NCBI GenBank assembly: GCA_026936335.1
Contig: JAPMXV010000026.1
Span: 1 to 64,000, forward strand
Origin: Mantamonas sphyraenae
Lineage: Eukaryota > CRuMs > Mantamonadidae
DNA length: 64,000 bases
Direction of reading: 5' to 3'
In this document: piece after piece, positions 10,465-19,369 of the stretch
Numbering within the stretch: position 1 is the first letter of the stretch
How the letters are laid out: the number at the start of each line of letters is the position of its first letter
The notes under the pieces: generated by a model
What the model was told of the DNA's origin: nothing
Databases searched by the model: none
The model's input: the letters and a program-made list of their open reading frames with translations, nothing else
Program-made: the position numbers and the translations under genes

Positions 10465-12067
10465 TCACCCCTTCCACTCTCCCGACCTTCCCTGACTCTC
10501 CCGAATTGCCTTGATCCACCCCAGCATCTCCTCTTCGCTCGATGCCTGCAAGTAGAATATCTTTCCCGACGTATCAATCGCAAACACATACCGTGCCTTC
10601 TTAAACACCGATCCTGCAACCTCCACCGTCGTGCCTCCTCCCAGCGGAATCCCTGCAATCGGCACCTCGCCCGCGTCCTTGCTGTAGTACAGCGTCGAAT
10701 TTGACAACGTAAAGAACCGCCGCTTCCCTGCACATCCATCCATCCATGTCAGCCACCGCCTGCCCTCCCTCCCTGCACCCCCTCACCTGCCCAACTTACA
10801 GTTCTTCACCAAATGCCCGCGCTTCTGCAAATACCCACTCTTCTCTGCGCTTCTCTCCGTCGACGACGAGCTTTGATGCACGCTGCTGCTCCGCATATCC
10901 TTTTTGGCACTCTTTTCCACCCCGACCGTCGCGTAGTACCTCTCCACACTAAACTCGTTAAACTCCACCGGAATACGCTCCATCCCCGTCGCCTGCCTGT
11001 CCACAAATGCATCCACATCCTTCTGATGGTCTGCGGTCGCCAGAACCTGCGTGTCCAGCTGCTTCGACACCTCCAGAGCCCGTTCGTACGCACGCGTCGC
11101 CGCCGCGCCCACGCCCTCCACGCGCGCCTTTAAGAACTTGTCGCGCTGCTCAACCATTCGCTGAAAGTCCAGCAGCGTCGATGTCACGGCAGCGTCGTAC
11201 ACAGGCTGCTGCGTCGATGCCAGCTTGGCGTGTTCCGCACGGTACTCCCCTTCCGCCGCAAGCACGTCATCCTGCAGCGCCTTCAGCCGCTCCATGTGCT
11301 TCTCGTTCCCCTCCTTTGCCATGTTGTGTTCCTCGTACGCCAGTTTCATGTAATGTGTCTGTTTGCTGCGGTGCAGCCTACGACTTGCCTGCATCGCACG
11401 AATCTCCTTCCGCACTGCAGACAACGACTGCTCCAGCACAGCCTCCTGCGTCTGCGCCCACGCCCCAATCGCCTCCACTTCCTCCATCAGCTTCCTTGCC
11501 AGCGCCCCGTGACTCTCTGCCATGTTCTTTGTCATTTCGTCCAGGTTTTCCAACATCTGCGTGTGCGACGACATCTCAGAGGGCCGTTTGCTCACAAGCT
11601 CCACCAGACTCCTTGCGTACATCTCCTCCACCGCCGCCCGCTGCTGCAGGTATCCCTCCAACCATCGCATCGTCGCCACTTTCTTGTGCAGCTCCTCGCC
11701 CACCACTTCCACCCCCGTGTCCCCCTGCACGAAAATGGTGTCAGCCCTCCCGTCCCCCCCTCCGCCACACCCCACCCCACACGCCCTCACCCCTTACCCA
11801 AAAGTTCACCACAAACTCCAGTTCCTCTTCTCCGTCCTCTCCAGCCTGTACATCCAGCTGAGCCAGCGCCGCTATGCTCAGCCGCTTCCGCGCTTCCTCC
11901 TTGAACCGCTTCTTCTTCCCCTTGCTGCTCTCCTTCCCTGCCGACGTTGCAGGCAGGTTCGTCAACGCCTCCTTGTACATCGGCGTCGTCGGCATCTCCT
12001 CCTCCTCTGAATCGTAGCCCGCCTGCCCAAGTTCCGTGAAATCCATTTCCAATCTTGGCCAACCCAT
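10465..12067 (-). CDS. F-BAR and PH domain membrane-remodelling protein
   Basis: Three exons: 11798-12067, 10800-11724 and 10465-10727 (485 residues). Both introns are small (11725-11797, GTAAGG...GTGCAG, with GCTGACACC; 10728-10799, GTAAGT...GTGCAG, with GCTGACATG). The first exon encodes an acidic then basic leader. The large exon encodes a coiled-coil-rich F-BAR domain of ~250 residues (beginning with EELHKKVATMRWLEGYLQQ). The second intron splits a PH domain: SGYLQKRGHLVKN joins WKRRFFTL, and the domain ends with the expected C-terminal helix SEEEMLGWIKAI. F-BAR proteins bind and bend anionic membranes in endocytosis and cytokinesis, and the PH domain would add phosphoinositide binding. 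No SH3 or RhoGAP domain is present. The stop is 45 bases from the start of the SMYD-type gene. Confidence 0.88.
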
Positions 12068-12072
12068 CGCCC

Positions 12073-13224
12073 TCACCCCTCCTTCACAAATGTGCTGTAC
12101 GGTCCAAAGAACCACGGGTCTCCCAAGCCCGATAGCCACAGGTAGAGCGGCTCCAGCAGTTTGTGCGGCTGTTCCTCCTGCACCAGCGACCCGCAATTCT
12201 TCACCGTCAGCGTCGCCACCACGGGCTTGTGCTCCTTCTTGCTACTCAGATTCGCCCCAAACTCAATCATGTCGTTCCTCCACCCGCTCTGGTCCCCACA
12301 AATCAGCATCACGTCCGCCACAGAAAACTCTGCCACATCCACCGCCGGCCTCGCGTACGCCGCGTCCATCAGCTTCTTCAGGTTGCCTGCGTGCCGTTTG
12401 CACACCTCTTTGCGATGGTATGCCACCAGGTCCACGTTGTTCTCCGTCGTGTTGCGTGAGAACCACGTCTGCGTCGCCATCAGCTGCTCCGCCACGTCTT
12501 CCTGCTTGTTCCACGACAGCGTCCAACTCGTCGAAAAGCTCTCGAAATACTCGCCCCACCCGGCTGGACACATGGGCGCGCTCACCACCACCAGCCCCTC
12601 CATCTGCCCCGAGTTTCCCGCGGCATACTGCGCCAGAACCGTTCCGCCAAACCCAACCCCCAACCCCACAAACCGTGCAATCTCCAGCTCCTCTACCACC
12701 GCTCCAATGTGTTCGACGATGCTCTCCACGCTCATGTCCCCCTCCCATTCCACGTCTGTGCGCGGTCCGTGATCCCACACCCCCGCCACGTCAGTGCCAA
12801 TGCTCACTGTCTCTCTGCACCTTGCCCCATGCCACCTACCTCCTTGTACCTGACCCGGCAAGTCCACGTGCACCACACGCACCCCTCTAAACAACTGCTT
12901 TGCGCACGCAAAGAACCCTTCGAAGCACGAATAATCTACGCCCAGCAACACGCCTGTGTGTGAGCAACCATCCCCCCTCCTTCCCAACTCCTCTCCCGCC
13001 TTTCCCCCCTCCCACCCCGTGCCAAACTCACGATCAAGCCCGACCTCGTGCACAGTCACCAACACCCGCTTTGCGTCCTGCGGACCCGCAAGATGCACCG
13101 TCATCCCACCGCCCTTCCCACCCACCACCCTCGTCTCTGTCCCCAACGTCTGCACACTCCCTTCGTCCACCTCCACATGCACCGCCTGCACACTTTGGAT
13201 CGCTTCTGTCACTTCGATACTCAT
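12073..13224 (-). CDS. NDRG-family protein (alpha/beta-hydrolase fold)
   Basis: Exons 13032-13224, 12840-12953 and 12073-12755 encode 329 residues. Both introns (78 and 84 nt) happen to be multiples of three, so the unspliced frame stays open through them; splice signals GTGAGT...CACACAG and GTAGGT...GCGCACAG with CTGACG support removal. Conserved NDRG features are a start-strand LVTVHEVGLD, the segment FRGVRVVHVDLPGQ, and VGLGVGFGGTVLAQYAA at the position of the nucleophile elbow; as in other NDRG proteins the catalytic serine is missing (G.G.G in place of G.S.G). It is therefore a non-catalytic hydrolase-fold protein; animal homologues act in stress responses and vesicle traffic. The start at 13224 (MSIEV) is chosen because translation from 13278 would add an unconserved leader. 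Confidence 0.85.
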   Translation of the reverse strand: MSIEVTEAIQSVQAVHVEVDEGSVQTLGTETRVVGGKGGGMTVHLAGPQDAKRVLVTVHEVGLDREFGTGWEGGKAGEELGRRGDGCSHTGVLLGVDYSCFEGFFACAKQLFRGVRVVHVDLPGQVQGGRWHGARCRETVSIGTDVAGVWDHGPRTDVEWEGDMSVESIVEHIGAVVEELEIARFVGLGVGFGGTVLAQYAAGNSGQMEGLVVVSAPMCPAGWGEYFESFSTSWTLSWNKQEDVAEQLMATQTWFSRNTTENNVDLVAYHRKEVCKRHAGNLKKLMDAAYARPAVDVAEFSVADVMLICGDQSGWRNDMIEFGANLSSKKEHKPVVATLTVKNCGSLVQEEQPHKLLEPLYLWLSGLGDPWFFGPYSTFVKEG

Positions 13225-13333
13225 CAATCCCTTGCCTGCGCCCACGCCCGCTCCACACCACCCCAAACACCACTCCACCCCCCATCCCTCCCCACCTCAT
13301 CCACAAAACCATCACACCTTCTCCTTCCCCGCA
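13225..13333. promoter_or_regulatory. Divergent promoter region, NDRG / URB2-like
   Basis: Only 109 bases separate the start codons of two divergently transcribed genes, so a shared bidirectional promoter is expected. The sequence is C-rich on the + strand. I cannot identify a TATA box or another named element in it. Confidence 0.45.
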
Positions 13334-16300
13334 ATGGCTTCCTTCCTCACCCAACGCCCTGCAAACAACCTCGACGCGGACCACGCCCTAATCGCCTCTG
13401 CCCTCTCCTACACCTCCTCCACCCCCTCCACCCCGTCCCTTCGCCGCGCCGTCCTCGACTGGACCCAAACCACCCTCATCCGCTCCCTCACCTATCACAC
13501 CCGCGGCCTCAAGCGTCCTCGCCTCGACGCCCCTCCCCGCCACCTCCCTCTCTTTGACTCCCGCTACTACACCCTCCTCGCCTCCACCCTCTCCTCCCAC
13601 CTCCACGGCCCGTCCTCTGCCCCCCCTGTCCTTGACACAGCCCTCCTCTCTGTCATCGAGACTGCCTTGTCCGCACTCGCCACGCCCCTTCCCAAACATC
13701 CTCACCACAAACCCCTCCGTGACCTCTCTCTCGAACAACGTGCGCACTTTTACACCCAACTCGCACACCTCCTCTTCAAACGCCTCCTTGCCCCTCCCCT
13801 CCTGGCCTCCTTCCGTCCAAACACAAACGCTCTCATGCATGTTCTCGGCACCTCGCTCAACCACCTCCTTCTACACGCCTCCTCCTCCTCCTCCTCCTCC
13901 TCCTCTTCCTCCACCACCACCACCAATCCTCTCACCCTTGCCGTCACAGACTTTTCACGTCTCCTCGTCGACTTCCTTGCTGCCCATCTCCCGCTTCTCC
14001 CCAACCAGCGCAAGCTCTTCACCACGGCCATCTCCCCAGACATCCTCGGCCTCATTCTCCCTCTCCGCACCGCCCACCCACACCTCGACACCCTCACCAC
14101 CGCCATCCTCCTCCACCCCGACCACCTCGCCGACATGGCCCTTGCCATCCCCGCCGACCTCCTTGAATCCACAACCCCAACCCCGGCCTCCAAGCGCCGT
14201 CGCACCACAACCACCTCCTCCTCATCCTCTCTTCCCTCCTCCTACCACTCCAAACTCTTTGCCTACCTTCGCTCCCACGACTCCCCGGAACACGTGCTCG
14301 ACTTTCTCCCAGCCTTTTACCACGCTTTCGTCTCTGCCTACCGCGACACACACCACACTACACACTCTGCAGCCGCACGTGGCAAACGTAAAGCCACAGA
14401 CGCTTCCACAGACACACGCGCCTTTGCCATCGAATTCTCCATGGCCCAGCTTCTCCTCGACATTGCTCACGAACGCGCCGACCACAGCCCCTACGCAGCC
14501 CTCGCCGTCCGAATCCTCAACACCATTCTCCGCCTCGACGTCTACAAGCTTTCCGAGGACAGCATCACCTCTAGCAAGCAACACTTTCTCTCTCGCCTCC
14601 TCCACGACCAGCTCATGCCTTCCATGAACCCCGACGTCCTGCGCGCAGCCACTGCCATCCTCCAGATCAACCACCGCGCCGCAGAGCCACACATCGACGA
14701 TCTCCTCCTCCACTGCTGGCACACAGCAGACCCGCACCCAGCGCACCTTGCCTTTCAGCAACAGCTCGTCCTCACCTACGCAAACATTCGCCAGCTCCCA
14801 GATCTCATCCAACGCCTCCAAGACCGCGCCCACTTTCGCGCTCACAACGCTCACCGACGCCTCGCAGACACATGGTATGCCTGCTTCCGTGCCCTCCCCG
14901 TCGCCCAGCAGCCAACTCTCTGGCGCACTCTCCTTGCAAAGGCAACCCAAGCACGGCCCTTTCTCGACCTCCTCTCCCTATTTGTCGACGCTCTCCACGG
15001 CATCAACGACCACACCGCCGCCAAGCTGCTCCCCTGCATCCACGAGACCGTCGACGCACTCCTCGCCACTCCTTCTGCAGACGCCGACCTCGCACGCCTT
15101 GCCATCGCCCTTGCCTATGCGCACGCGCGTTGCTCCGACGATCCCTGCTCCATCCTCACAGACTTTACACGCGACATCGACTGGTGGCACAACCTCAAAG
15201 ACCGCTTCGTCGCGCACGTTCTCCTCCTTGAACAGCTCCATCTTCTCGGTTCGAAAGGCGCACGCCGCCTCAAAGACGTCCTCACACACATCCGCGATCA
15301 CGCAGACTCGCTGTGTGAGCCCACCCTTGTCTGGGACGGCACTGCGCACACCGTCACCGACGCAAACTATCCGCTCGCAGTGTGGACCCTCCTCACTCGC
15401 AGGATAGCCCTCGTCGCCGCACACGCTTCAGACTCTCTCTTTGACCTCCTCATCGACGTCCTCGTCACCGTCAGCCTGCATCCAGACAGCGCCATGGCAC
15501 GTGCTGCACAACATGTCTGGCACGACGCCACCTTTTACGAGCTCGGTGGCCTTGGCGTCCCGCTCGCCAAGCATCTCTGGACGCGCCTTGTCGACCACGC
15601 TGCACAAGGCAACTCTCGCGTCCACAAACGCATCCACAAAGACCTCCCCTGGAAGCGCATCAAGCTGCCCGCCCAGTCCTCCCATACCCAGGCCACCCTC
15701 TGGCGCCTCGTCCACCTTGTGCCCGTCGACGCCTTTCTCCCGCCCCAACAGCATGTCGGCATCCGCATCTGCTCCATCCTCGTACAGAACGACGCCTGTC
15801 AGGCCCACGCCCTCACCTGGATGGATACCCTCCTCGCGCAGCACCCGCATCTCGCACAACACGCCGCCGATCTCTCCCTCGTCAACTACCTCGTGCGCTG
15901 CGACGCTCCCCACACCCTCCTGGCTACCATTGCACGTCATTTCATCGATCACAACCTCTTTGACGAGTTTGCACAGGCCGTGCTTGCCAAGCACGGCCAC
16001 CTTTGGCCTCTCGCCTTGCAACAGCTCCTCGCTGCTGCCCCGACCTCTTCCGACTGCTGTCCTATCGTTGAAGAGGCTATGGATGCCTGGCGTGCCGCAG
16101 ACTCGAGCGCGCACATGCGCACCTTGGCCCTCGCCATGCAGTTCCAGCGAGCTTGCAAGCGCAACGTACACTCCTCCGACAGCCCGCTCAGTCTCATGCG
16201 TCTCTGTGCAGCTCATGCAGACTGGGATGGCGCCCTCGACATGGCTGCCGCCCTTGCCCACCTCCTCGACGTGCCCCATGCTGCCGCGCTCGTCCTTCTG

Positions 16301-17194
16301 GTCATGAGCCGCCACGACGCAAACACCGCGCCCATCGACACCCTCCTCAAGCGCGTCGAACGCAAGCGAGACCTCATGGCACAACTCATGGCCAGCCTTC
16401 TTGACGTCCTCCATGCAGACGACTGGCACAGCCCCATCTTCCAGGCTGCCATCTCCAGCCTTCACCATATCCTCACCCACTGCCATCGCCTCAGTGCTCT
16501 CCACGCCATCCAAAAGTGTGCAGACAAACTCTTTGCAGCCCTCCTGTCCACTGCCCTGCACACACACGAAGCACGCATGCAGATGCTCGACCTCGCTGCG
16601 GCCCTCCTCGCCCTCGCCCGCATCGACTTTTCCTACCGCAGCATCTCCCTCGCCCTGCAAATCATGCAGACCTGCACTCCTCCGCTCCGCCTGCACAACG
16701 AGGCCGCTCTGCGCGACGGCACCGTCCCGCACGCACTCGACATCTTTCAACACCTCTACCCGTGCATGTACGCCCTTCTACGCCACCGCAGCGACCAGCT
16801 GCCCACGCATGTCACCACCGTCGTCGCTCTTACTCGTCGTATGCTCCTTCTCCTCGTCAGCGCCTACAACGCAGACGCAGGCGCCCTAGCCCTCGACGTG
16901 CCCGCACGCTCTCTGACACGCATCTACCACCTCCTCGTCGCCGACAAGAAGGACAAACCCCTCCAAAAGTACGTCGTCTACATCCTCACCGACCTCCTGC
17001 ACCTCATCACGCGCGGTCTCATCTCCAAACATCTGCGCGACCTCCTCCAAGACGGCTCCTACGATCTCCTCACCGTCGCCTCCCGCTTCGAACTCCAGCA
17101 GCTCAACCAAACGCTCGGCATTGCCGCGCGCAGCGTCTTTCAACGCATGTACAGGGACTACCGAGCCAACGCAGGCTACCGTGGAGACTTCTAA
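13334..17194 (+). CDS. URB2/NPA2-like nucleolar ribosome-biogenesis protein
   Basis: One intronless reading frame of 1,286 residues starting at MASFLTQRP. The body is alpha-helical and HEAT-like without recognisable enzymatic motifs. The C-terminal ~100 residues match the conserved URB2/Npa2 C-terminus: a helix KYVVYILTDLLHLI, then DGSYDLLTVASRFELQQLN, then RSVFQRMYRDYRANAGYRG, which corresponds to the family's terminal GRxxFKxLYxDYxR block. In yeast, Urb2 is part of an early 60S pre-ribosome complex required for 27S pre-rRNA processing; the same nucleolar role is inferred here. Length agrees with the family (about 1,200-1,500). A Ser run (~residues 178-194, coded by TCC repeats) lies in a predicted loop. 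The open frame continues upstream to 12956 but only through antisense NDRG sequence, so the Met at 13334 is preferred. Confidence 0.72.
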   Translation: MASFLTQRPANNLDADHALIASALSYTSSTPSTPSLRRAVLDWTQTTLIRSLTYHTRGLKRPRLDAPPRHLPLFDSRYYTLLASTLSSHLHGPSSAPPVLDTALLSVIETALSALATPLPKHPHHKPLRDLSLEQRAHFYTQLAHLLFKRLLAPPLLASFRPNTNALMHVLGTSLNHLLLHASSSSSSSSSSSTTTTNPLTLAVTDFSRLLVDFLAAHLPLLPNQRKLFTTAISPDILGLILPLRTAHPHLDTLTTAILLHPDHLADMALAIPADLLESTTPTPASKRRRTTTTSSSSSLPSSYHSKLFAYLRSHDSPEHVLDFLPAFYHAFVSAYRDTHHTTHSAAARGKRKATDASTDTRAFAIEFSMAQLLLDIAHERADHSPYAALAVRILNTILRLDVYKLSEDSITSSKQHFLSRLLHDQLMPSMNPDVLRAATAILQINHRAAEPHIDDLLLHCWHTADPHPAHLAFQQQLVLTYANIRQLPDLIQRLQDRAHFRAHNAHRRLADTWYACFRALPVAQQPTLWRTLLAKATQARPFLDLLSLFVDALHGINDHTAAKLLPCIHETVDALLATPSADADLARLAIALAYAHARCSDDPCSILTDFTRDIDWWHNLKDRFVAHVLLLEQLHLLGSKGARRLKDVLTHIRDHADSLCEPTLVWDGTAHTVTDANYPLAVWTLLTRRIALVAAHASDSLFDLLIDVLVTVSLHPDSAMARAAQHVWHDATFYELGGLGVPLAKHLWTRLVDHAAQGNSRVHKRIHKDLPWKRIKLPAQSSHTQATLWRLVHLVPVDAFLPPQQHVGIRICSILVQNDACQAHALTWMDTLLAQHPHLAQHAADLSLVNYLVRCDAPHTLLATIARHFIDHNLFDEFAQAVLAKHGHLWPLALQQLLAAAPTSSDCCPIVEEAMDAWRAADSSAHMRTLALAMQFQRACKRNVHSSDSPLSLMRLCAAHADWDGALDMAAALAHLLDVPHAAALVLLVMSRHDANTAPIDTLLKRVERKRDLMAQLMASLLDVLHADDWHSPIFQAAISSLHHILTHCHRLSALHAIQKCADKLFAALLSTALHTHEARMQMLDLAAALLALARIDFSYRSISLALQIMQTCTPPLRLHNEAALRDGTVPHALDIFQHLYPCMYALLRHRSDQLPTHVTTVVALTRRMLLLLVSAYNADAGALALDVPARSLTRIYHLLVADKKDKPLQKYVVYILTDLLHLITRGLISKHLRDLLQDGSYDLLTVASRFELQQLNQTLGIAARSVFQRMYRDYRANAGYRGDF

Positions 17195-17204
17195 TCGACG
17201 CCGT

Positions 17205-17930
17205 TTACTCGATGAGGACATCGTCGGGCTCACCGCCCTCCTTCGTCTCATCAGTGATCTCACGCACCACGCCGCGCGAGTAAGAGATGGCCAGCAGGTT
17301 GTAGAGGGTAAACAGAACAAAGAACACAGTCTGGCTGTACACATACGAGCACATGGGCCAGGCGAGCTTGGCAAACGCCGCGCACAGGAACGTGTTGTTC
17401 ACGCTGTAGTTGTTGGCACCCTCGCGCACAATCAGGAACAGAGAGCTGAACACGTTGATGAACAGCACGGCCACGTTGAGCACCAGGCCGTAGTGCGAAA
17501 ACTTGCGCGCCGTGTTCAGCATGCGGTGGTTGCGCTGCAGGGCGCCCATGAACGCCAGCGAGTAGATCAGACCAAACGCAAGCAGGTAAAACAGGCCAAA
17601 GAACATCGTCAGTCCGGGCGGGGCCAGGAACAGACCCAGGAAGATGTCCGTAGGGTCAGTGGTCTCGCTCGACTCGCTGATCGTCTTCGGGTTGAACCAC
17701 TTGGCCGGGTTGTAGCAGTGGAAGTGCGAGAACTTGTAGATGGTTGCCGAGTACGCCACCTGGATCGAGTCCGCTGCGGCCACGCCCTGCGGGCAGCCCG
17801 TGCCGTAAAACACAATGCTGAACAGGAACACCAGCAGCGTCACCAGAGCCACAAAGCTCAGGATCAGCATGTATGTGCGCTGCGAAAACGTGTAGTACTC
17901 CTCCTCGTAGTTGCGCTGCTCTCCGTCTTC
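17205..17930 (-). CDS. Four-helix membrane protein, paralogue A (main exon)
   Basis: The exon 17205-17930 encodes 241 residues starting EDGEQRNYEEEYYTF; its 3' splice site at 17931-17933 is CTCACAG preceded by a GGTGACGG branch-like motif, and a GCTGACAC motif lies further upstream. A short first exon with the start codon must lie between about 17960 and 18560 but I could not place it. Four hydrophobic helices are evident (starting at LILSFVALVTLLVFLF, PPGLTMFFGLFYLLAF, YGLVLNVAVLFINVF and SQTVFFVLFTLYNLLA). The first extracellular/lumenal loop has FYGTGCP and NPAKWFNP, which recur in the next gene as SYGTSCP and NPGAWFNP. It is not a tetraspanin (no CCG motif) and not an obvious claudin. The family is unknown to me. 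Confidence 0.75.
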   Translation of the reverse strand, partial: EDGEQRNYEEEYYTFSQRTYMLILSFVALVTLLVFLFSIVFYGTGCPQGVAAADSIQVAYSATIYKFSHFHCYNPAKWFNPKTISESSETTDPTDIFLGLFLAPPGLTMFFGLFYLLAFGLIYSLAFMGALQRNHRMLNTARKFSHYGLVLNVAVLFINVFSSLFLIVREGANNYSVNNTFLCAAFAKLAWPMCSYVYSQTVFFVLFTLYNLLAISYSRGVVREITDETKEGGEPDDVLIE

Positions 17931-17933
17931 CTG

Positions 17934-18569
17934 TGAGTGGCCGTCACCCGTCCAAACACACGTGCGACCCGTGTACACGCATCCGCTCGTGTCAGCTTGT
18001 GCATGCTTGAGCTCGCGCCTTTTCACACTCCTTTTCCCCGTCGCGCCCTTCCCACATGCGCATGCTCGTGACACTTGCTCACACGTGTCCATGCAACACC
18101 ACCAACCCTCCACTCTCGCCCCAGCCCATGCCCATCCATGCCCTCCCCGTCCACTCACGCTCCCTCCCCGTCCAATTCCCTCAGCACCCGCCGAGCTGAT
18201 CACACGCTTCCCACCCCCCAAACACGCCTTCTCCCACACTTCTCTGGTCCGCCGTCCCATTGACTCATGCACACGTCCACCCATGCCCGCAAGCCACTAT
18301 TTGTGCACACACGCACCGTCTCCTGCCCTCTCCACGCGCTTGTTTTTCACCCACCATTTTTTTCGTGTCAAAAGTTGTTCACGCGAAAAGTGCTGTGCGA
18401 CGCCGCGCACACTGCAAAACCAACGTACGTGTCCTCCACACACGCCTCTGCACACTCACCTATCCCAACGGCGTGCACCCAGCCCCTTGCCTGTCTGCTC
18501 ACACGCCTGTGTCTCCGCGCCCGCCGCGCCGCCGCCGTTTGCCGCCGCCCTCCCGCGAAAAACGTGAAA
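17934..18569. promoter_or_regulatory. Intergenic region between divergent membrane-protein paralogues
   Basis: About 640 bases lie between the main exon of the minus-strand four-helix protein and the start of its divergent + strand paralogue. The interval must contain the unplaced first exon and first intron of the minus-strand gene and both promoters. A CTGACAC-type branch motif in the minus-strand sense (GTGTCAG on the + strand at ~17990) fits an intron. No TATA box or named element stands out. Confidence 0.4.
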
Positions 18570-19274
18570 ATGCATCCCCCGCAGATGTCTGGGGACGCCA
18601 TCGCCTACACGACGATTGAGGAGGAGCAGCGCAGGCGCCAGCACGGCAAGAACGTGCAGGAGTACGCCTTTGATGCGCGTGCCTCCCTCTACTTCCTCTG
18701 CATCCTTGCAGACGTTGCCCTGTTCATCTTTCTCATCACCTCTCTCTCCTACGGCACCTCCTGCCCGCCCAACGTCCCGGCCGGCATCAGGGTCAAGTTT
18801 GGCGACAAGTCCTGGAACCAGACTGCCATCCAGTGCAACAACCCGGGTGCCTGGTTCAACCCCACCCGCGAAACAAAGGGTAGTTTCCTCGGCGTGTGCC
18901 AGGCTCCGCCGGGCGTCACCCTCTTCCTCGGCCTCATCTACGTCCTGGCCTTTGGCTTTGTCGTCACCTTTTACGGTCTCTACGGCACCTGGAAGATGAA
19001 CGGCGCCATGCATGCCTCTCTCGCAAAGTATGGCAAGTACTGGTTCATCCTCAACCTCGTCGTCCTCGTCATCAACGGCGCTTCCTGGACCTTCCTCCTC
19101 ATTGCAGACTCCAACTACTCGCTCTGCTCCCAGATGGCCTCCCAGAATTTCGGCCTTTGCGACTTTGTCGGCGGCTCCGTCATGCAGTTTGTCGGCCTTA
19201 CCGTCGTCAGCGCCCTCATCACACGTGCCGCCAACAAGGCCGTGTACCAGTCCAGGAACAAGATCCATGTTTGA
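18570..19274 (+). CDS. Four-helix membrane protein, paralogue B
   Basis: Intronless, 234 residues (MHPPQMSGDAIAYTT; the Met at 18585 is an alternative start). Four hydrophobic helices begin at ASLYFLCILADVALFIFL, GVTLFLGLIYVLAFGFVV, YWFILNLVVLVINGASWTF and FVGGSVMQFVGLTVVSALI. Loop 1 contains SYGTSCP, a WNQT glycosylation sequon and NPGAWFNP; it is followed by QAPPGVTLF. The same landmarks occur in the divergent neighbour, so the pair arose by inverted duplication, although sequence identity is now low. Probably a plasma-membrane or endomembrane protein with both termini cytosolic. Function not known; loop cysteines may form disulfides. Confidence 0.78.
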   Translation: MHPPQMSGDAIAYTTIEEEQRRRQHGKNVQEYAFDARASLYFLCILADVALFIFLITSLSYGTSCPPNVPAGIRVKFGDKSWNQTAIQCNNPGAWFNPTRETKGSFLGVCQAPPGVTLFLGLIYVLAFGFVVTFYGLYGTWKMNGAMHASLAKYGKYWFILNLVVLVINGASWTFLLIADSNYSLCSQMASQNFGLCDFVGGSVMQFVGLTVVSALITRAANKAVYQSRNKIHV

Positions 19275-19369
19275 TTGCCCCGACCTGTCATCAACCCCCT
19301 CCACCTCAATTGTTGTCTTGCACAGCTGCACTGCACTCGGCTCACCAAACGAACCACTTCCACGAAACC

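Noticed and set aside
12073-13224. Active serine hydrolase
   Set aside because: The nucleophile elbow reads G.G.G without serine, as in NDRG proteins, so a catalytic call would be wrong.
12956-13333. Upstream extension of the URB2-like frame
   Set aside because: The extension runs through antisense NDRG exons and introns and adds unconserved Pro/Ser/His sequence; the Met at 13334 is better.
17205-19274. Tetraspanins
   Set aside because: No CCG motif or the cysteine pattern of the large extracellular loop.
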